A DNA stretch of 40,478 nucleotides from Christensenella intestinihominis (GCF_001678845.1 NZ_MAIQ01000012.1:10867-51344), one strand, 5' to 3'. Positions 23,338 to 33,027 are shown, counted from the first letter of the stretch. Numbers and translations: made by a program. Notes: a model not told the origin generated them from the letters alone.

Positions 23338-23364
23338 AAGCAGGCGCAAGCGTCTGCTTTTTTT
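23338..23364 (+). terminator. Intrinsic terminator between argD and carB
   Basis: AAGCAGGCG (23338-23346) pairs with CGTCTGCTT (23351-23359) including one G-T pair, loop CAAG, then a run of seven T. No clear promoter lies in the 30 bases left before the carB ribosome site, so it is likely a partial terminator that lowers carB expression. Confidence 0.75.
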
Positions 23365-23393
23365 AAAAGATTTTAACACCGCAGGAGGAAACC

Positions 23394-26300
23394 ATGCCAA
23401 AACTTACAGACATTGAGAAAATACTCGTAATCGGTTCCGGCCCGATCATCATCGGGCAGGCCGCTGAATTTGACTACAGCGGCACGCAGGCGTGCAAGGC
23501 CCTGAAGGAAGAAGGCTACGAGGTTGTGCTCATTAATTCCAACCCCGCTACGATAATGACGGACCTTGATATGGCGGATAAGGTCTATATCGAACCGATT
23601 ACCCTCGATACGGTTATCCGCATCCTGAAAAAGGAGAAACCGCAGGGAATCATCGCGACCCTCGGCGGCCAGACGGGCCTTAATATGGCCATCGAGCTGG
23701 ATAACAGCGGTATCCTGCCCAAGCTTGGCGTCCGCCTCCTCGGTACGCAGCTCGATTCCATCAAGCTGGCCGAAGACCGCGAGCTATTCAAGGACCTGAT
23801 GGTGAAAACCGGACAGAAAACGACCCACTCCACCATCGTTACCTCCCTTGAGGAAGCGGAAGCATTTTCGCAGGAATGCCCTTTCCCGCTGATCGTGCGG
23901 CCCGCCTATACGCTCGGCGGAACCGGGGGCGGCGTTGCGCACAATATGGACGAGCTTCGGGATATCACCGCGCGCGGCCTTAAAATGAGCCTCATCCACC
24001 AGGTGCTTCTCGAACAGAGTGTCGCCGGCTGGAAGGAAATTGAATACGAGGTGATCCGCGACAATGCCGATAACTGCATCATCGTGTGCAACATGGAAAA
24101 CATAGACCCCGTGGGAGTGCATACGGGCGACAGTATTGTCGTCGCGCCCTCCCAGACGCTTACGGACCGCGAGTACCAGATGCTGCGCACCTCGGCGCTG
24201 AAAATCATCCGCGCGCTCGACATCAGGGGCGGCTGCAACATCCAGTATGCGCTCGATCCGAATTCCTACGATTACGTGGTCATCGAGGTCAACCCGCGCG
24301 TATCGCGTTCCTCCGCGCTCGCCTCCAAGGCGACAGGCTATCCGATCGCCCGTGTCGCGGCAAAAATCGCGGTGGGCTACAACCTCGATGAAATCAAAAA
24401 TTCCGTTACCGGGAAGACATACGCATGCTTTGAGCCGACGCTCGACTATGTAGTCACCAAGGTTCCCCGCTGGCCTTTCGATAAGTTCACGGGCGCAGAC
24501 AGGATTCTCGGCACGCAGATGAAGGCCACGGGCGAGGTCATGGCCATTGGCCGCAGCATCGAGGAATCCCTGCTGAAGGCAATCGACTGCCTCGACGTAA
24601 AACTCAACTATAACCTCGGCATGAAAAACATCGACGACTGGACGCTGAACGAGCTCCACGAATCGCTCCGCAACCCGGACGACGAACGAATTTTCGTGCT
24701 CTCAAAGGCGCTCGAACGCGGCTATACGGTTGAAAAGCTGCATGAAATCACCCAGATTGACGAATTCTTTATCAATAAGCTGAAAAACATCGTCGACCTT
24801 TCAAGCCGCCTTAGGAGCTACACCATCGAAGACCTGCCCGAATGGGTGCTTCGGAAGTGCAAAAAGGCGGGCTTCGGCGACGGCTACATCGCGGACTGCA
24901 TCGGCGCGCACGAATCGCAGATCACCTATATGCGCAATTCGATGGGCATCCATCCGTCCTTCAAGAAGGTGGATACCTGCGCGGGCGAGTTCAAGGCCGT
25001 CACGCCCTATTATTATTCGACCTACGACAATGAGGACGAGGTCGAGCGCACCGACCGCAAAAAGGTCATCGTGCTCGGTTCCGGCCCCATCCGCATCGGC
25101 CAGGGCATCGAGTTTGACTACTGCTCCGTGCATTCCGTCAACACCTTAAAGGAAATGGGCTACGAGTCCATCATCATCAACTCCAACCCGGAGACGGTCT
25201 CCACGGACTTCGATACGTCCGATAAGCTGTACTTCGAGCCGCTCACCAAAGAATGCGTGCTCGATATCATCGATAAGGAGAAGCCGGAAGGCGTCATCGT
25301 CCAGTTCGGCGGCCAGACGGCGATCAACCTTGCCAAGCCCATTGTGGATACGGGTAAATCGGTGCTCGGCACCTCGGTGGAAGACATCGACCGCGCGGAG
25401 GATCGGGACAAATTCCTGCATGTGCTGCAGGAGCTCGATATCCCGCTTCCCAAGGGCGATACAACCTTTTCCCTCGAGCACGCGCTCGAGGCGGCGGCGG
25501 ATATCGGTTACCCGGTGCTCGTGCGTCCCTCCTATGTGCTCGGCGGCCGCGCCATGGAAATCGTGTACAACGACGCGGAGCTCACCGAATATATGACGAT
25601 GGCGGCGGAGGTTTCCCCGGATAAGCCCGTTTTGGTGGACAAATATGTCGTCGGCAAGGAAATTGAGCTCGACGCGGTATGCGACGGCGAGGACGTCCTC
25701 GTCGTGGGGATCATGGAGCACCTCGAGCGTGCAGGCGTGCATTCGGGCGACAGCTTCGCAGTCTATCCCACGCAGACCATCTCCAAGGAAGCGAAAAAGA
25801 AGGTTGCGGAATACGGCATTGCCCTCGGACGGGCGCTCAACGTCAAGGGGCTTTTCAACATCCAGTTCGTTATGGATGAAAAAGAAAACGTATATGTCAT
25901 TGAAGTAAACCCGCGCGCGAGCCGCACCGTCCCGATCCTGTCCAAAGTGACGGGCGTGCCGATGGTCGGCCTTGCGACGCGCATCATGCTCGGTGAAACG
26001 CTTAAGGGTATGGGGTATGAAACGGGCGTTCACAAGGAATCGCGGCTTGTCACCGTCAAGGCCCCGGTGTTCTCCTTCTCCAAGCTTGCCACGGTGGACA
26101 CCTTCCTCGGACCGGAGATGAAATCCACGGGCGAGGTGATGGGAACGGACCGTACGTTCATCAAAGCGCTGAAAAAGGCGTTCCTGGCCTCCGGGAGCAG
26201 CATCCCGGCTAAGGAAGGCACGATACTCGTCAGCGTCGCCAACCGCGATAAAGAAGAAGCGCTTGGCATCGCAAAGCAAATGAAGGAATGCGGCTTCGAG

Positions 26301-26588
26301 CTCGCGGCAACGCCGGGAACACATCAATATTTCAGCGAGCACGGCTTTGAAACGGAGCTTGTGCCCAATGAAAATGTGCTCGAGCGCATCAAATCCGGGG
26401 ATTTCGTGCTGATTGTCAATACGCCCACGCGCGGTAAGCAAAAAACGCGCAGCGGCTTCCGCCTGCGCCGTACGGCGGTTGGCTTCAACGTTCCGTGCAT
26501 TACGTCCATGGATACGGTGAATTCCATGCTTAAGGTGCTCCAGTCGGACGACAAGCTGAGCATTATTCCGCTCGGCGATTACAAATAA
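23394..26588 (+). CDS. carB: Carbamoyl-phosphate synthase large subunit
   Basis: 1064 residues, full length. It makes carbamoyl phosphate from bicarbonate, ammonia (from the glutamine amidotransferase subunit) and two ATP, feeding arginine and pyrimidines. The two homologous halves both start with a GSGP(I) loop ([17 protein letters not shown] and [17 protein letters not shown]). Both ATP-grasp domains are intact ([24 protein letters not shown]). The C-terminal allosteric domain spans about 935-1064. AGGAGG is 5 bases before the ATG. The small subunit gene carA is not in the window, so the partner is encoded elsewhere. Position after argCBD suggests a link to arginine. Confidence 0.97.
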   Translation: MPKLTDIEKILVIGSGPIIIGQAAEFDYSGTQACKALKEEGYEVVLINSNPATIMTDLDMADKVYIEPITLDTVIRILKKEKPQGIIATLGGQTGLNMAIELDNSGILPKLGVRLLGTQLDSIKLAEDRELFKDLMVKTGQKTTHSTIVTSLEEAEAFSQECPFPLIVRPAYTLGGTGGGVAHNMDELRDITARGLKMSLIHQVLLEQSVAGWKEIEYEVIRDNADNCIIVCNMENIDPVGVHTGDSIVVAPSQTLTDREYQMLRTSALKIIRALDIRGGCNIQYALDPNSYDYVVIEVNPRVSRSSALASKATGYPIARVAAKIAVGYNLDEIKNSVTGKTYACFEPTLDYVVTKVPRWPFDKFTGADRILGTQMKATGEVMAIGRSIEESLLKAIDCLDVKLNYNLGMKNIDDWTLNELHESLRNPDDERIFVLSKALERGYTVEKLHEITQIDEFFINKLKNIVDLSSRLRSYTIEDLPEWVLRKCKKAGFGDGYIADCIGAHESQITYMRNSMGIHPSFKKVDTCAGEFKAVTPYYYSTYDNEDEVERTDRKKVIVLGSGPIRIGQGIEFDYCSVHSVNTLKEMGYESIIINSNPETVSTDFDTSDKLYFEPLTKECVLDIIDKEKPEGVIVQFGGQTAINLAKPIVDTGKSVLGTSVEDIDRAEDRDKFLHVLQELDIPLPKGDTTFSLEHALEAAADIGYPVLVRPSYVLGGRAMEIVYNDAELTEYMTMAAEVSPDKPVLVDKYVVGKEIELDAVCDGEDVLVVGIMEHLERAGVHSGDSFAVYPTQTISKEAKKKVAEYGIALGRALNVKGLFNIQFVMDEKENVYVIEVNPRASRTVPILSKVTGVPMVGLATRIMLGETLKGMGYETGVHKESRLVTVKAPVFSFSKLATVDTFLGPEMKSTGEVMGTDRTFIKALKKAFLASGSSIPAKEGTILVSVANRDKEEALGIAKQMKECGFELAATPGTHQYFSEHGFETELVPNENVLERIKSGDFVLIVNTPTRGKQKTRSGFRLRRTAVGFNVPCITSMDTVNSMLKVLQSDDKLSIIPLGDYK

Positions 26589-26602
26589 GGGGGCGGCGCA
26601 TC

Positions 26603-27130
26603 ATGATGGATCAGATTTTACTGGTAAAGGCCACGGAAGCCGATGCAAAAGACGTCCTTGAAATTACCAAGCGTGCTTTTGACCTTTATGCAAAGGAAAT
26701 CCGCAAACGCGAAAGCGTCGCGGCACTGTATGAAACGCTTGACGACGTGCTTTCGGATATCCGCAGCAAAAATGTTTATATCGCCAAGATCGATGGTGAA
26801 ATCGTGGGCAGCGTTCGTTTCGAGCTGCTTGCGGACGGCATTGCCTACCTGAGCCGCTTTTCCATCGACCCCGAGGCGCAGAACCTTGGCATCGGCGGCC
26901 TGCTGCTCGAGAAGGTGCGCATTGAATGCCTTTCCATGGGCGTGCGCGCCATCGCCCTGCATACGGCGTCCAAAATGCGCTCTACAGTGGCGTTTTACCT
27001 CAAAAACGGCTATTACATCCATTCCATCTCCAAGGACAGCGACTATATTCGGGCGCTCATGGTGAATGAAATTTGCGAGATGGATGAAATGTTTGATTAC
27101 GAAACGGTGTGTGCCAGGGCCAAGCATTAG
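26603..27130 (+). CDS. GNAT-family N-acetyltransferase
   Basis: 175 residues with the acetyl-CoA fold. SRFSIDPEAQNLGIGGLLL is motif A with the Q/RxxGxG-type pyrophosphate loop, and VAFYLKNGYYI is the usual C-terminal segment. The start has a GGGGG-type ribosome site about 8 bases upstream; two ATG codons are adjacent. It begins 14 bases after carB and is probably co-transcribed. Its substrate is not shown. The cluster lacks argJ and argA, so a short acetylglutamate synthase is one hypothesis; an unrelated acetyltransferase is at least as likely. Confidence 0.87.
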   Translation: MMDQILLVKATEADAKDVLEITKRAFDLYAKEIRKRESVAALYETLDDVLSDIRSKNVYIAKIDGEIVGSVRFELLADGIAYLSRFSIDPEAQNLGIGGLLLEKVRIECLSMGVRAIALHTASKMRSTVAFYLKNGYYIHSISKDSDYIRALMVNEICEMDEMFDYETVCARAKH

Positions 27131-27149
27131 GCGCACGGGAGGAGCGGTT

Positions 27150-28121
27150 ATGAAAAAGCTTTCGGCAATCATTTTAAGCGCGGTTGTTTTGTTCGCCGCG
27201 CTTTTTTCCGCCTGTTCGGCAGCGCCGGAGCCTTCCACGCCGCCTGTCGTCTCTGCGGCCCCGTCCGCAGCACCGTCGCCGGAGCCTTCCCCGTCGCCCA
27301 CGCCGCCGCCTGCTTCCGTAACGCTCATGGCGGTGCCGGAGACCTTCACGGATATTCCCGAACTTTTTTTCATTATATCCCCGCAATTGGATGTCAATAT
27401 CCCGGCCGATCTCGGTTTCCCCGTCTACCTTGACGCGGGAAACGCTGATAATGAATATTTTGCCTTTGGCCAAAAGCTCGACCCGGCGGATGGCTCTGTG
27501 ATCGAACAGGGTTTTTACATCGTCTCTTTCCACGAGGAGCCCGTGACGGCAGAATCCGCAAAATTCCTTTCCGAGGGTGAACAGCTTGTCTGCCGCACAA
27601 GGTCGGAAAACAACCTGGCGGAGGTTTTTACAATTGGCGACCGGGAAAATCCTTATGATGATTCGATTTTTACGGATTATAAGGTCGTGCGCATGGCGCT
27701 CGATTTCGATCCGCTGACGGCTGTACCGGTTGACCTTGCCGCCCGCGCGGCCGCAGCAACGCCCGCGCCAACCTCAACGCCCGTGCCCGATGGCGATAAC
27801 GATGCGGGGCCGGAAACGCCCGGGACGCCTGTGCCCACGGAAGCCTCCGAGCCCGGGCCTACGCTCGTTCCCATGGAAGAAAACGAGGCTTACCAGGCCG
27901 AATACGACCAATTATGGGCGGAATATGAAGCGAAATTTGCCCCGTTATCTGCTAAAATCAAGGAAGCGCAGGAGAAGCTTGACAGCGGGGAATATACGCA
28001 GGAACAATATGACGAGGAGTACCATCGGTGGGATCGGGAAATCCGCTCACTGGATTTTGATTTTATGATGGCACATGCGGAGCTTGCGGAAAAATACGGC
28101 TATCACATTACGATTTCTTAA
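27150..28121 (+). CDS. Lipoprotein of unknown function
   Basis: 323 residues. The signal peptide ends in LFSAC with C22 as likely lipidation site. A Pro/Ser/Ala linker follows (about 23-60), then a globular domain (about 60-190) that I do not recognise, a second Pro/Thr/Glu linker, and a charged, probably helical C-terminus (about 245-320). GGAGG lies before the ATG at 27150. It follows the GNAT gene by 19 bases and may share its transcript. It is likely anchored on the outer face of the membrane. Confidence 0.8.
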   Translation: MKKLSAIILSAVVLFAALFSACSAAPEPSTPPVVSAAPSAAPSPEPSPSPTPPPASVTLMAVPETFTDIPELFFIISPQLDVNIPADLGFPVYLDAGNADNEYFAFGQKLDPADGSVIEQGFYIVSFHEEPVTAESAKFLSEGEQLVCRTRSENNLAEVFTIGDRENPYDDSIFTDYKVVRMALDFDPLTAVPVDLAARAAAATPAPTSTPVPDGDNDAGPETPGTPVPTEASEPGPTLVPMEENEAYQAEYDQLWAEYEAKFAPLSAKIKEAQEKLDSGEYTQEQYDEEYHRWDREIRSLDFDFMMAHAELAEKYGYHITIS

Positions 28122-28145
28122 AGGCTGAAATCTACGGAAAAGGAA

Positions 28146-28174
28146 GGGAATTGCCGTTTCCCGTATTGTTTTTT
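28146..28174 (+). terminator. Weak intrinsic terminator after the lipoprotein gene
   Basis: Stem GGGAA/TTCCC (28146-28150 with 28158-28162) is followed by GTATTGTTTTTT. The stem is short, so efficiency is uncertain. Confidence 0.5.
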
Positions 28175-28211
28175 GTTTATTAAATAAAATAGTTCAGGGA
28201 GGAAATTTATT

Positions 28212-28481
28212 ATGGTATCATTGATTTTAGGACTTTTGGCTCTTTTGTGCGATATCCTCGCATGGATTCCCACGCTCCATCTCAGCTATCTTTCGTTTAT
28301 CGGTTTTGTGCTGGCCATTGTCGCCGTTGCGACGGGCAGTAAGATCATCAAGGTCGATCCCGCGGATAAGAACGCGCGCGCAGGGAAAGCCATCGGCACA
28401 GTGTGTATCGTGCTCGCTCTGCTCGCCGTTATTTTTTGGGTCATCCTGCTGCCCATTGGCTGTATTGCGGCAATCTTTTAA
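28212..28481 (+). CDS. Small membrane protein, DUF4190-like
   Basis: 89 residues with three hydrophobic segments (about 2-18, 25-45, 60-88) around a short polar stretch (KVDPADKNARAGKA). The pattern of two helices, a charged turn with an alanine-glycine start, and a final helix is like the small DUF4190 membrane proteins of Firmicutes, which have no known function. GGGAGG is upstream of the ATG. It has its own terminator. Confidence 0.75.
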   Translation: MVSLILGLLALLCDILAWIPTLHLSYLSFIGFVLAIVAVATGSKIIKVDPADKNARAGKAIGTVCIVLALLAVIFWVILLPIGCIAAIF

Positions 28482-28496
28482 AAAGAATCCTGGCAG

Positions 28497-28528
28497 GAGG
28501 AATATACGGGCTGTATATTCCTCTTTTT
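28497..28528 (+). terminator. Strong intrinsic terminator
   Basis: Perfect 11-bp stem GAGGAATATAC/GTATATTCCTC (28497-28507 with 28513-28523), loop GGGCT, then five T. It ends the small membrane protein transcript. Confidence 0.9.
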
Positions 28529-28537
28529 AGTTCCGTT

Positions 28538-28556
28538 TTTATCGAAAATCGATAAA
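28538..28556. promoter_or_regulatory. Inverted repeat upstream of the DUF2975/YozG promoter
   Basis: TTTATCGA (28538-28545) and TCGATAAA (28549-28556) form a perfect 8-bp inverted repeat with a 3-base centre, 6 bases before the -35 box. It is a good candidate binding site for the Xre-type regulator encoded in the same operon. Binding is inferred from position. Confidence 0.5.
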
Positions 28557-28562
28557 TTTTTA

Positions 28563-28591
28563 TTGACATATAATAATGCGCACGATATACT
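28563..28591 (+). promoter_or_regulatory. Promoter of the DUF2975/YozG operon
   Basis: A consensus TTGACA (28563-28568) and TATACT (28586-28591) are 17 bases apart; start near 28598. Confidence 0.85.
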
Positions 28592-28624
28592 GATTCATGA
28601 AAGCGAATGGACGGAGGGCTTTTT

Positions 28625-29068
28625 ATGAAAATTTCAGGTAAAAAAATAGCGGGCGCCCTGAACGTGATCCTGCTGGTATGTATGGTGGTAATATTCGTGC
28701 TTTTTATGGACCTTCCCTTTTTGACGGAACAGGTCTCCCGTTACTTTATCTATCTGGTGCCGAGTATGTTCTTTTTCTACACGGCTGGCTCGATCTCCCT
28801 GTGGTTCCTGTGGGAGCTGCGTAAGCTGATCCTCAGCGTCAGGGAGGGCAATCCGTTTGTACGGCGCAATGTCAAAAGTTTAAAGCGCCTGTCCGTCGCC
28901 CTTGCGCTCCTGCTGGCGGATTTCATATTCATATTCTGTTTTGTGCCTTCCATCTCGAAACTGCTGTGTATTGCCGTCCTGCTCCTCGGCGTGTTGTGCG
29001 CGCAGGTGCTTGCCCACCTGATTGAGCGGGCCGCGGAATACCGCGAAGAGATCGACCTGACTGTGTGA
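28625..29068 (+). CDS. DUF2975 membrane protein
   Basis: 147 residues with four hydrophobic helices (about 8-30, 42-65, 88-112, 115-138). The segment REGNPFVRRNVKSLKRL between helices two and three is the recognisable mark of the DUF2975 family. These proteins are nearly always paired with a small YozG-like Xre regulator, as here. The ATG at 28625 has GGAGG 7 bases upstream; an in-frame ATG six codons earlier has no such site. Function unknown, possibly a membrane partner of the regulator. Confidence 0.82.
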   Translation: MKISGKKIAGALNVILLVCMVVIFVLFMDLPFLTEQVSRYFIYLVPSMFFFYTAGSISLWFLWELRKLILSVREGNPFVRRNVKSLKRLSVALALLLADFIFIFCFVPSISKLLCIAVLLLGVLCAQVLAHLIERAAEYREEIDLTV

Positions 29069-29077
29069 GGTGATAAT

Positions 29078-29293
29078 GTGGCAATCCTTGTAAACCTCGA
29101 CGTAATGATGGCAAAACGGAAAATCAGCTTAAACGAGCTCTCGTCCATAGTAGATATCTCACTCGCGAACCTGTCTATCCTTAAAAACAATAAATGCCGC
29201 GCGGTGCGCTTCTCTACCCTGAACGCGCTGTGCAGGGCGCTCGACTGCCAGCCGTCCGACTTGCTGGAGTATATCCCGGACGAGGACGCCTGA
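29078..29293 (+). CDS. YozG-like Xre-family helix-turn-helix regulator
   Basis: 71 residues, almost entirely one helix-turn-helix domain. MAKRKISLNELSSIVDIS and the NLSILKNNKCRAVRFSTL segment are close to YozG-type regulators, and the ending ALDCQPSDLLEYIPDE is their typical close. It starts with GTG behind GAGGTG and is 9 bases after the DUF2975 gene. The pair probably controls its own promoter. Confidence 0.88.
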   Translation: MAILVNLDVMMAKRKISLNELSSIVDISLANLSILKNNKCRAVRFSTLNALCRALDCQPSDLLEYIPDEDA

Positions 29294-29491
29294 ACCGTAA
29301 AACCATAGCGGAAACACAATAAGGAATATCCCGCACCGCATCTTTCCCATGCGCATTGCGGCTGGTTTGTTATACCCAAAAACAGGCCGGCCGGAGCCGT
29401 TTGCCCTCCGTCCGGTGCAAAATATTTAATAATTAATTGCCGTATATTCTCTCCTGCCTGTCCGGGCAGGTAACCAAAAGGAGGTTTTCCC

Positions 29492-31093
29492 ATGAATATT
29501 GAATCCACGCAGGCCGGGGTCCGTACCCCGCGCCTTGCCCTCGCGGGCACCGTGCTTGCCATATTGTTCTGCATCCTGCTTTACGATAACCTGGCGGGCC
29601 TCATCCCCCCGGGCCTCAACATTCCGCTCTATCTTGCCGCTTTTTACCTGTGCCTCGGTATGCTGTTCGGCAAACGTTTTTGGCAGGGATGCCGCCGCAC
29701 GGTTTTCCACCTGGTTTTTACCGCCCTTCTGGCGGTTACGTTCCTGTTGTTCAATAACCCGGTATTGCTTACGATCAACGCCATCCTGATTGTTCTGCTC
29801 ACGGGGGAGCAGGTCATGCTGTGTATGAGCCATGCGCTCTATGACCCATATTCCGTCCTATTTGTCGGCGACAGCCTGGCGCTGTGGTTCTCCTTTTCCT
29901 TCGGCGGCATAAAAAACTCTTTCTCCCAATACAGGAGCGGCGGGAAGGGACGTTTTACCGGAATCCTGATCGGCATCGCCGTCACGATTCCCGTCCTGCT
30001 TGCCGTGATTCCGCTTCTCCTTTCCGGCGATGCGGTATTCAGCAAATTCTTTGCCGACCTGTTCGGGAACCTCAAATGGGGCGATATTGTGGGCAAGGTG
30101 CTCTGCGCGCTTGTTTTATTCGCGCTTTTCTCCGGATTATTCTGGTCGCTTGGAAATAAAATTCGTGCGCGGGGCACGGTTCCTCCTGTACACAAGGATA
30201 AGGCCGCCGCCTTTAACCAGGCCGCTTCCTTTGTCCTGCTTTTTGCACTGTGCGCGGTTCTTGCCATCTTTTGCAGCATCCAGTTCCTTTACCTGTTCTC
30301 CGGGCGTGTCCCGGAAGGCATCACCTACAGCGAATATGCGCGCAGCGGATTTTGGCAGCTTCTCGCGGCCGCCGCGATTGTGATGACCATCGTGTTCCTG
30401 CTGCTCCGCTTTGCGGCTCCCTGCCCGCACGCGGCTTTCAACCTGCGGCGCGTCCTTATGTCGCTTCTCCTCGTCTGTACAATCATTCTCCTTGTTTCAT
30501 CCTTTTCACGCATGACCCTGTACGAACAAAGCTTTGGCTTTTCCCAGCTGCGCCTGTTCACCCAATTCTTTATGGCAGCATTGTTTTTATTCCTAGCCGT
30601 CAGCATCCTGCGGCTGTGGCTGCCCCGCGTCGACTTGAAAAAATGCGCCTTCTTCTGCTTCCTTTGCTGCTATATGGCGCTCGCTTTCTGGAATATAGAC
30701 GCATTTATCGCACGGGAAAATATAAAGAACCAGGGCGGGAATGCCGATATCACGTATCTTACGACACTCAGCGCCGATGCGCTTCCCTACTATATCGATT
30801 CCCTTGACGCCGACTATTTCACGACAATGATCGTTGATTCCGATCCCTATACGGATATGGACGATTTCAATTACCAATACCTTGGCGACGGCAAGGTATT
30901 GCTGTACCGTGATGAACAGGTCATCACACAGGCTTATAACCTGCGCCGCATCATGCGGGACCTCGAGGTGTCGTGCGATTGGCGGTACCTGAACCTGGGA
31001 CGGGATGCCGCGCGCGCAGCGCTCAAAACGGTTCCGGAGCTGACCGAAAACATCAATACAATCAAGGATGCGTTTACCCTCTCCCAGCCGTAA
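29492..31093 (+). CDS. DUF4173-family polytopic membrane protein
   Basis: 533 residues with about eleven to twelve membrane helices from residue 18 to about 410, then a soluble C-terminal domain (about 410-533). VPEGITYSEYARSGFWQLL and the NIDAFIARENI end of the last helix are the landmarks of the DUF4173 family, found in many Firmicutes and of unknown function. AAAGGAGG is 8 bases before the ATG. It is a single gene that ends in a bidirectional terminator facing rplA. Confidence 0.85.
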   Translation: MNIESTQAGVRTPRLALAGTVLAILFCILLYDNLAGLIPPGLNIPLYLAAFYLCLGMLFGKRFWQGCRRTVFHLVFTALLAVTFLLFNNPVLLTINAILIVLLTGEQVMLCMSHALYDPYSVLFVGDSLALWFSFSFGGIKNSFSQYRSGGKGRFTGILIGIAVTIPVLLAVIPLLLSGDAVFSKFFADLFGNLKWGDIVGKVLCALVLFALFSGLFWSLGNKIRARGTVPPVHKDKAAAFNQAASFVLLFALCAVLAIFCSIQFLYLFSGRVPEGITYSEYARSGFWQLLAAAAIVMTIVFLLLRFAAPCPHAAFNLRRVLMSLLLVCTIILLVSSFSRMTLYEQSFGFSQLRLFTQFFMAALFLFLAVSILRLWLPRVDLKKCAFFCFLCCYMALAFWNIDAFIARENIKNQGGNADITYLTTLSADALPYYIDSLDADYFTTMIVDSDPYTDMDDFNYQYLGDGKVLLYRDEQVITQAYNLRRIMRDLEVSCDWRYLNLGRDAARAALKTVPELTENINTIKDAFTLSQP

Positions 31094-31141
31094 TCCTTCC
31101 GGCAGGAAACCGTATATAGCCCCGCAGCGCACCCCGGGGAT

Positions 31142-31179
31142 AAAAAAACGGCAGAACATATGTTCTGCCGTTTTTTTTT
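31142..31179. terminator. Bidirectional terminator between DUF4173 gene and rplA
   Basis: CGGCAGAA pairs with TTCTGCCG around CATATG (31149-31170, fully palindromic), with seven A on the left and nine T on the right. It ends both the plus-strand DUF4173 transcript and the minus-strand ribosomal operon right after rplA. Confidence 0.92.
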
Positions 31180-31186
31180 AATTCGT

Positions 31187-31879
31187 TCAGATAAAGCGTA
31201 CCGGGTTGCACTTCACGCCCGGGCCCATCGTTGCGGAAAGGACCACGCTTTTCAGATACGTACCCTTTGCAGCCGACGGCTTTGCCTTAACAATCGCGTC
31301 CATAATCGCCTTGAGGTTTTCACGAAGTTGGTCTTCGCTGAAACTCTTCTTGCCGATCGGAACGTGGATAATCGCCGTTTTGTCTACCCTGTATTCCACT
31401 TTACCGGCTTTGATGTCGTTGATCGCTTTTTCGATCTCCATCGTAACCGTTCCGGATTTCGGGTTCGGCATAAGGCCCTTCGGCCCGAGAATTTTACCAA
31501 TGCGGCCGATCTGTCCCATCATGTCGGGAGTCGCCACGATCACATCGAAATCAAACCAGTTTTCTTTCTGAATCTTTTCGATCATTTCTTCCGCGCCGAC
31601 AAAATCCGCGCCCGCATCCTGGGCTTCCTTCGCCTTATCGCCCTTGGTGATGACGAGCACGCGTACCGCTTTACCCGTACCATGCGGGAGAACAACCGCG
31701 CCCCTTACCTGCTGGTCCGCATGGCGGGGGTCAACGCCCAATTTTACGGAAAGCTCGATGGTTTCATCAAAATTCGCCTTAGCGGTTTCTTTGCAAACCT
31801 TCACCGCTTCTTCCGGGTCAAACAGGTTCATTTTGTCAAAGGACTTTACACTGTCCTGGTATTTTTTTCCTCTTTTCAT
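31187..31879 (-). CDS. rplA: Ribosomal protein uL1
   Basis: 230 residues, normal length. The two-domain L1 protein binds 23S rRNA at the mobile stalk and in many bacteria also represses its own operon. [28 protein letters not shown] and the C-terminal [11 protein letters not shown] are clear family landmarks. The ATG follows the rplK stop by 3 bases, with GGAGGG inside the end of rplK. No rplJ-rplL follows; a terminator comes next, which is unusual. Confidence 0.98.
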   Translation of the reverse strand: MKRGKKYQDSVKSFDKMNLFDPEEAVKVCKETAKANFDETIELSVKLGVDPRHADQQVRGAVVLPHGTGKAVRVLVITKGDKAKEAQDAGADFVGAEEMIEKIQKENWFDFDVIVATPDMMGQIGRIGKILGPKGLMPNPKSGTVTMEIEKAINDIKAGKVEYRVDKTAIIHVPIGKKSFSEDQLRENLKAIMDAIVKAKPSAAKGTYLKSVVLSATMGPGVKCNPVRFI

Positions 31880-31882
31880 CGC

Positions 31883-32308
31883 TTAGCCCTCCACTTCTAC
31901 GCCCATGCTTCTCGCCGTGCCGGCAATCATGCTGACCGCCGCATCGAGGCTTGCCGCATTCAGGTCGGGCATTTTCAGAGTCGCAATTTCTTCCAGCTGG
32001 GCGCGCGTGATCTTCGCAACCTTCTGCTTGTTCGGAACGCCGGAAGCCTTTTCGATTTTGCAGGCCTTTTTAATCAGCACTGCCGCCGGGGGCGTTTTGG
32101 TGATAAAGCTGAACGAACGGTCGGCATACACCGTAATTACGACAGGGATAATCAGCCCCGCCTGCTGCGCCGTTTTTTCGTTGAACGCCTTGGTGAAATC
32201 CATAATGTTGACGCCGTGCTGTCCAAGCGCCGGACCTACCGGCGGCGCGGGCGTCGCTTTTCCTGCGGGTATCTGTAATTTGATATACCCTGCAATTTTC
32301 TTTGCCAT
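31883..32308 (-). CDS. rplK: Ribosomal protein uL11
   Basis: 141 residues, normal length. [18 protein letters not shown] is the conserved proline-rich N-terminal region of L11, the target area of thiopeptides on the GTPase-associated centre. The C-terminal rRNA-binding domain ends in the usual [18 protein letters not shown] lies before the ATG. It is in the run rpmG-secE-nusG-rplK-rplA. Confidence 0.98.
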   Translation of the reverse strand: MAKKIAGYIKLQIPAGKATPAPPVGPALGQHGVNIMDFTKAFNEKTAQQAGLIIPVVITVYADRSFSFITKTPPAAVLIKKACKIEKASGVPNKQKVAKITRAQLEEIATLKMPDLNAASLDAAVSMIAGTARSMGVEVEG

Positions 32309-32384
32309 TTTCTTTTCTCCTTCTTTTATATGATGTGGTGTACGGCGTGAGGATTACGCCTCCCACTCTTAAACACTCAGGTTT

Positions 32385-33014
32385 TTATATCCGTTTTACC
32401 TGCACGAAGTCGAGCTCCACAGAGGTGTCGCGCCCAAACATAGAGACAAGCACGCGGACCTTCTGGCGCTCCGTATTCACTTCCTCAACCACGCCGACAA
32501 AGCTTTCGAGCGGCCCGGAGGTCACAATCACGTTATTTCCAACCTCAACATCGAGGCTGATCCGTACATTTTCGATTCCCATCGAGCGCACTTCCGCATC
32601 CGAAAGCGGAATCGGCTTGGAAGACGGCCCGACAAACCCGGTTACGCCGCGCGTATTCCGCACAACATACCACGATTCATCCGTCAGGAACATCTTTACC
32701 ATCACGTAACCGGGGAACATTTTCCTCGATACATGGCGCTTCTTTCCGTTTTTAACTTCAACGGATTCCTCCATCGGCACCTTTACATCCATAATCGTGT
32801 CATGCAAATTGTGATTTTCCACCGTCTTTAAAAGGTTGTCCATCACCTTGTTTTCATAACCCGAATAGGTATATACAACATACCAATAAGGCTTATCCGT
32901 TTTTTCCTGCTTTAAGAATTTCGGTTTTTCCTCTTTCTCTTCCGCAGGCTTTTCAATGTTCGCGTTTTCCTCAGGAATCTGAACATCTTCGGGTCCATTT
33001 TTATCCATACTCAT
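32385..33014 (-). CDS. nusG: Transcription termination/antitermination factor NusG, with N-terminal extension
   Basis: 209 residues. The NGN domain starts near residue 42 with WYVVYTYSGYENKV and includes HVSRKMFPGYVMVKM and VRNTRGVTGFVG, the face that binds RNA polymerase. The KOW domain follows (VTSGPLESFVGVVEEV, then the ending VELDFVQVKRI). The first 40 residues are an acidic, glutamate- and lysine-rich extension that most NusG proteins lack. The ATG at 33014 has AGGAG 10 bases upstream. It lies 13 bases after secE, the standard order. Confidence 0.96.
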   Translation of the reverse strand: MSMDKNGPEDVQIPEENANIEKPAEEKEEKPKFLKQEKTDKPYWYVVYTYSGYENKVMDNLLKTVENHNLHDTIMDVKVPMEESVEVKNGKKRHVSRKMFPGYVMVKMFLTDESWYVVRNTRGVTGFVGPSSKPIPLSDAEVRSMGIENVRISLDVEVGNNVIVTSGPLESFVGVVEEVNTERQKVRVLVSMFGRDTSVELDFVQVKRI

Positions 33015-33027
33015 ATGAGAATAACTC

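Noticed and set aside
25146-26441. A 431-codon open frame on the minus strand across carB
   Set aside because: It is antisense to the well-conserved second half of carB and shows no domain; long antisense frames are common in GC-rich synonymous positions.
29294-29491. A small gene or RNA in the gap before the DUF4173 gene
   Set aside because: Only a short CCTGCC/GGCAGG hairpin and AT-rich promoter-like sequence are visible; no supported open frame or RNA motif.
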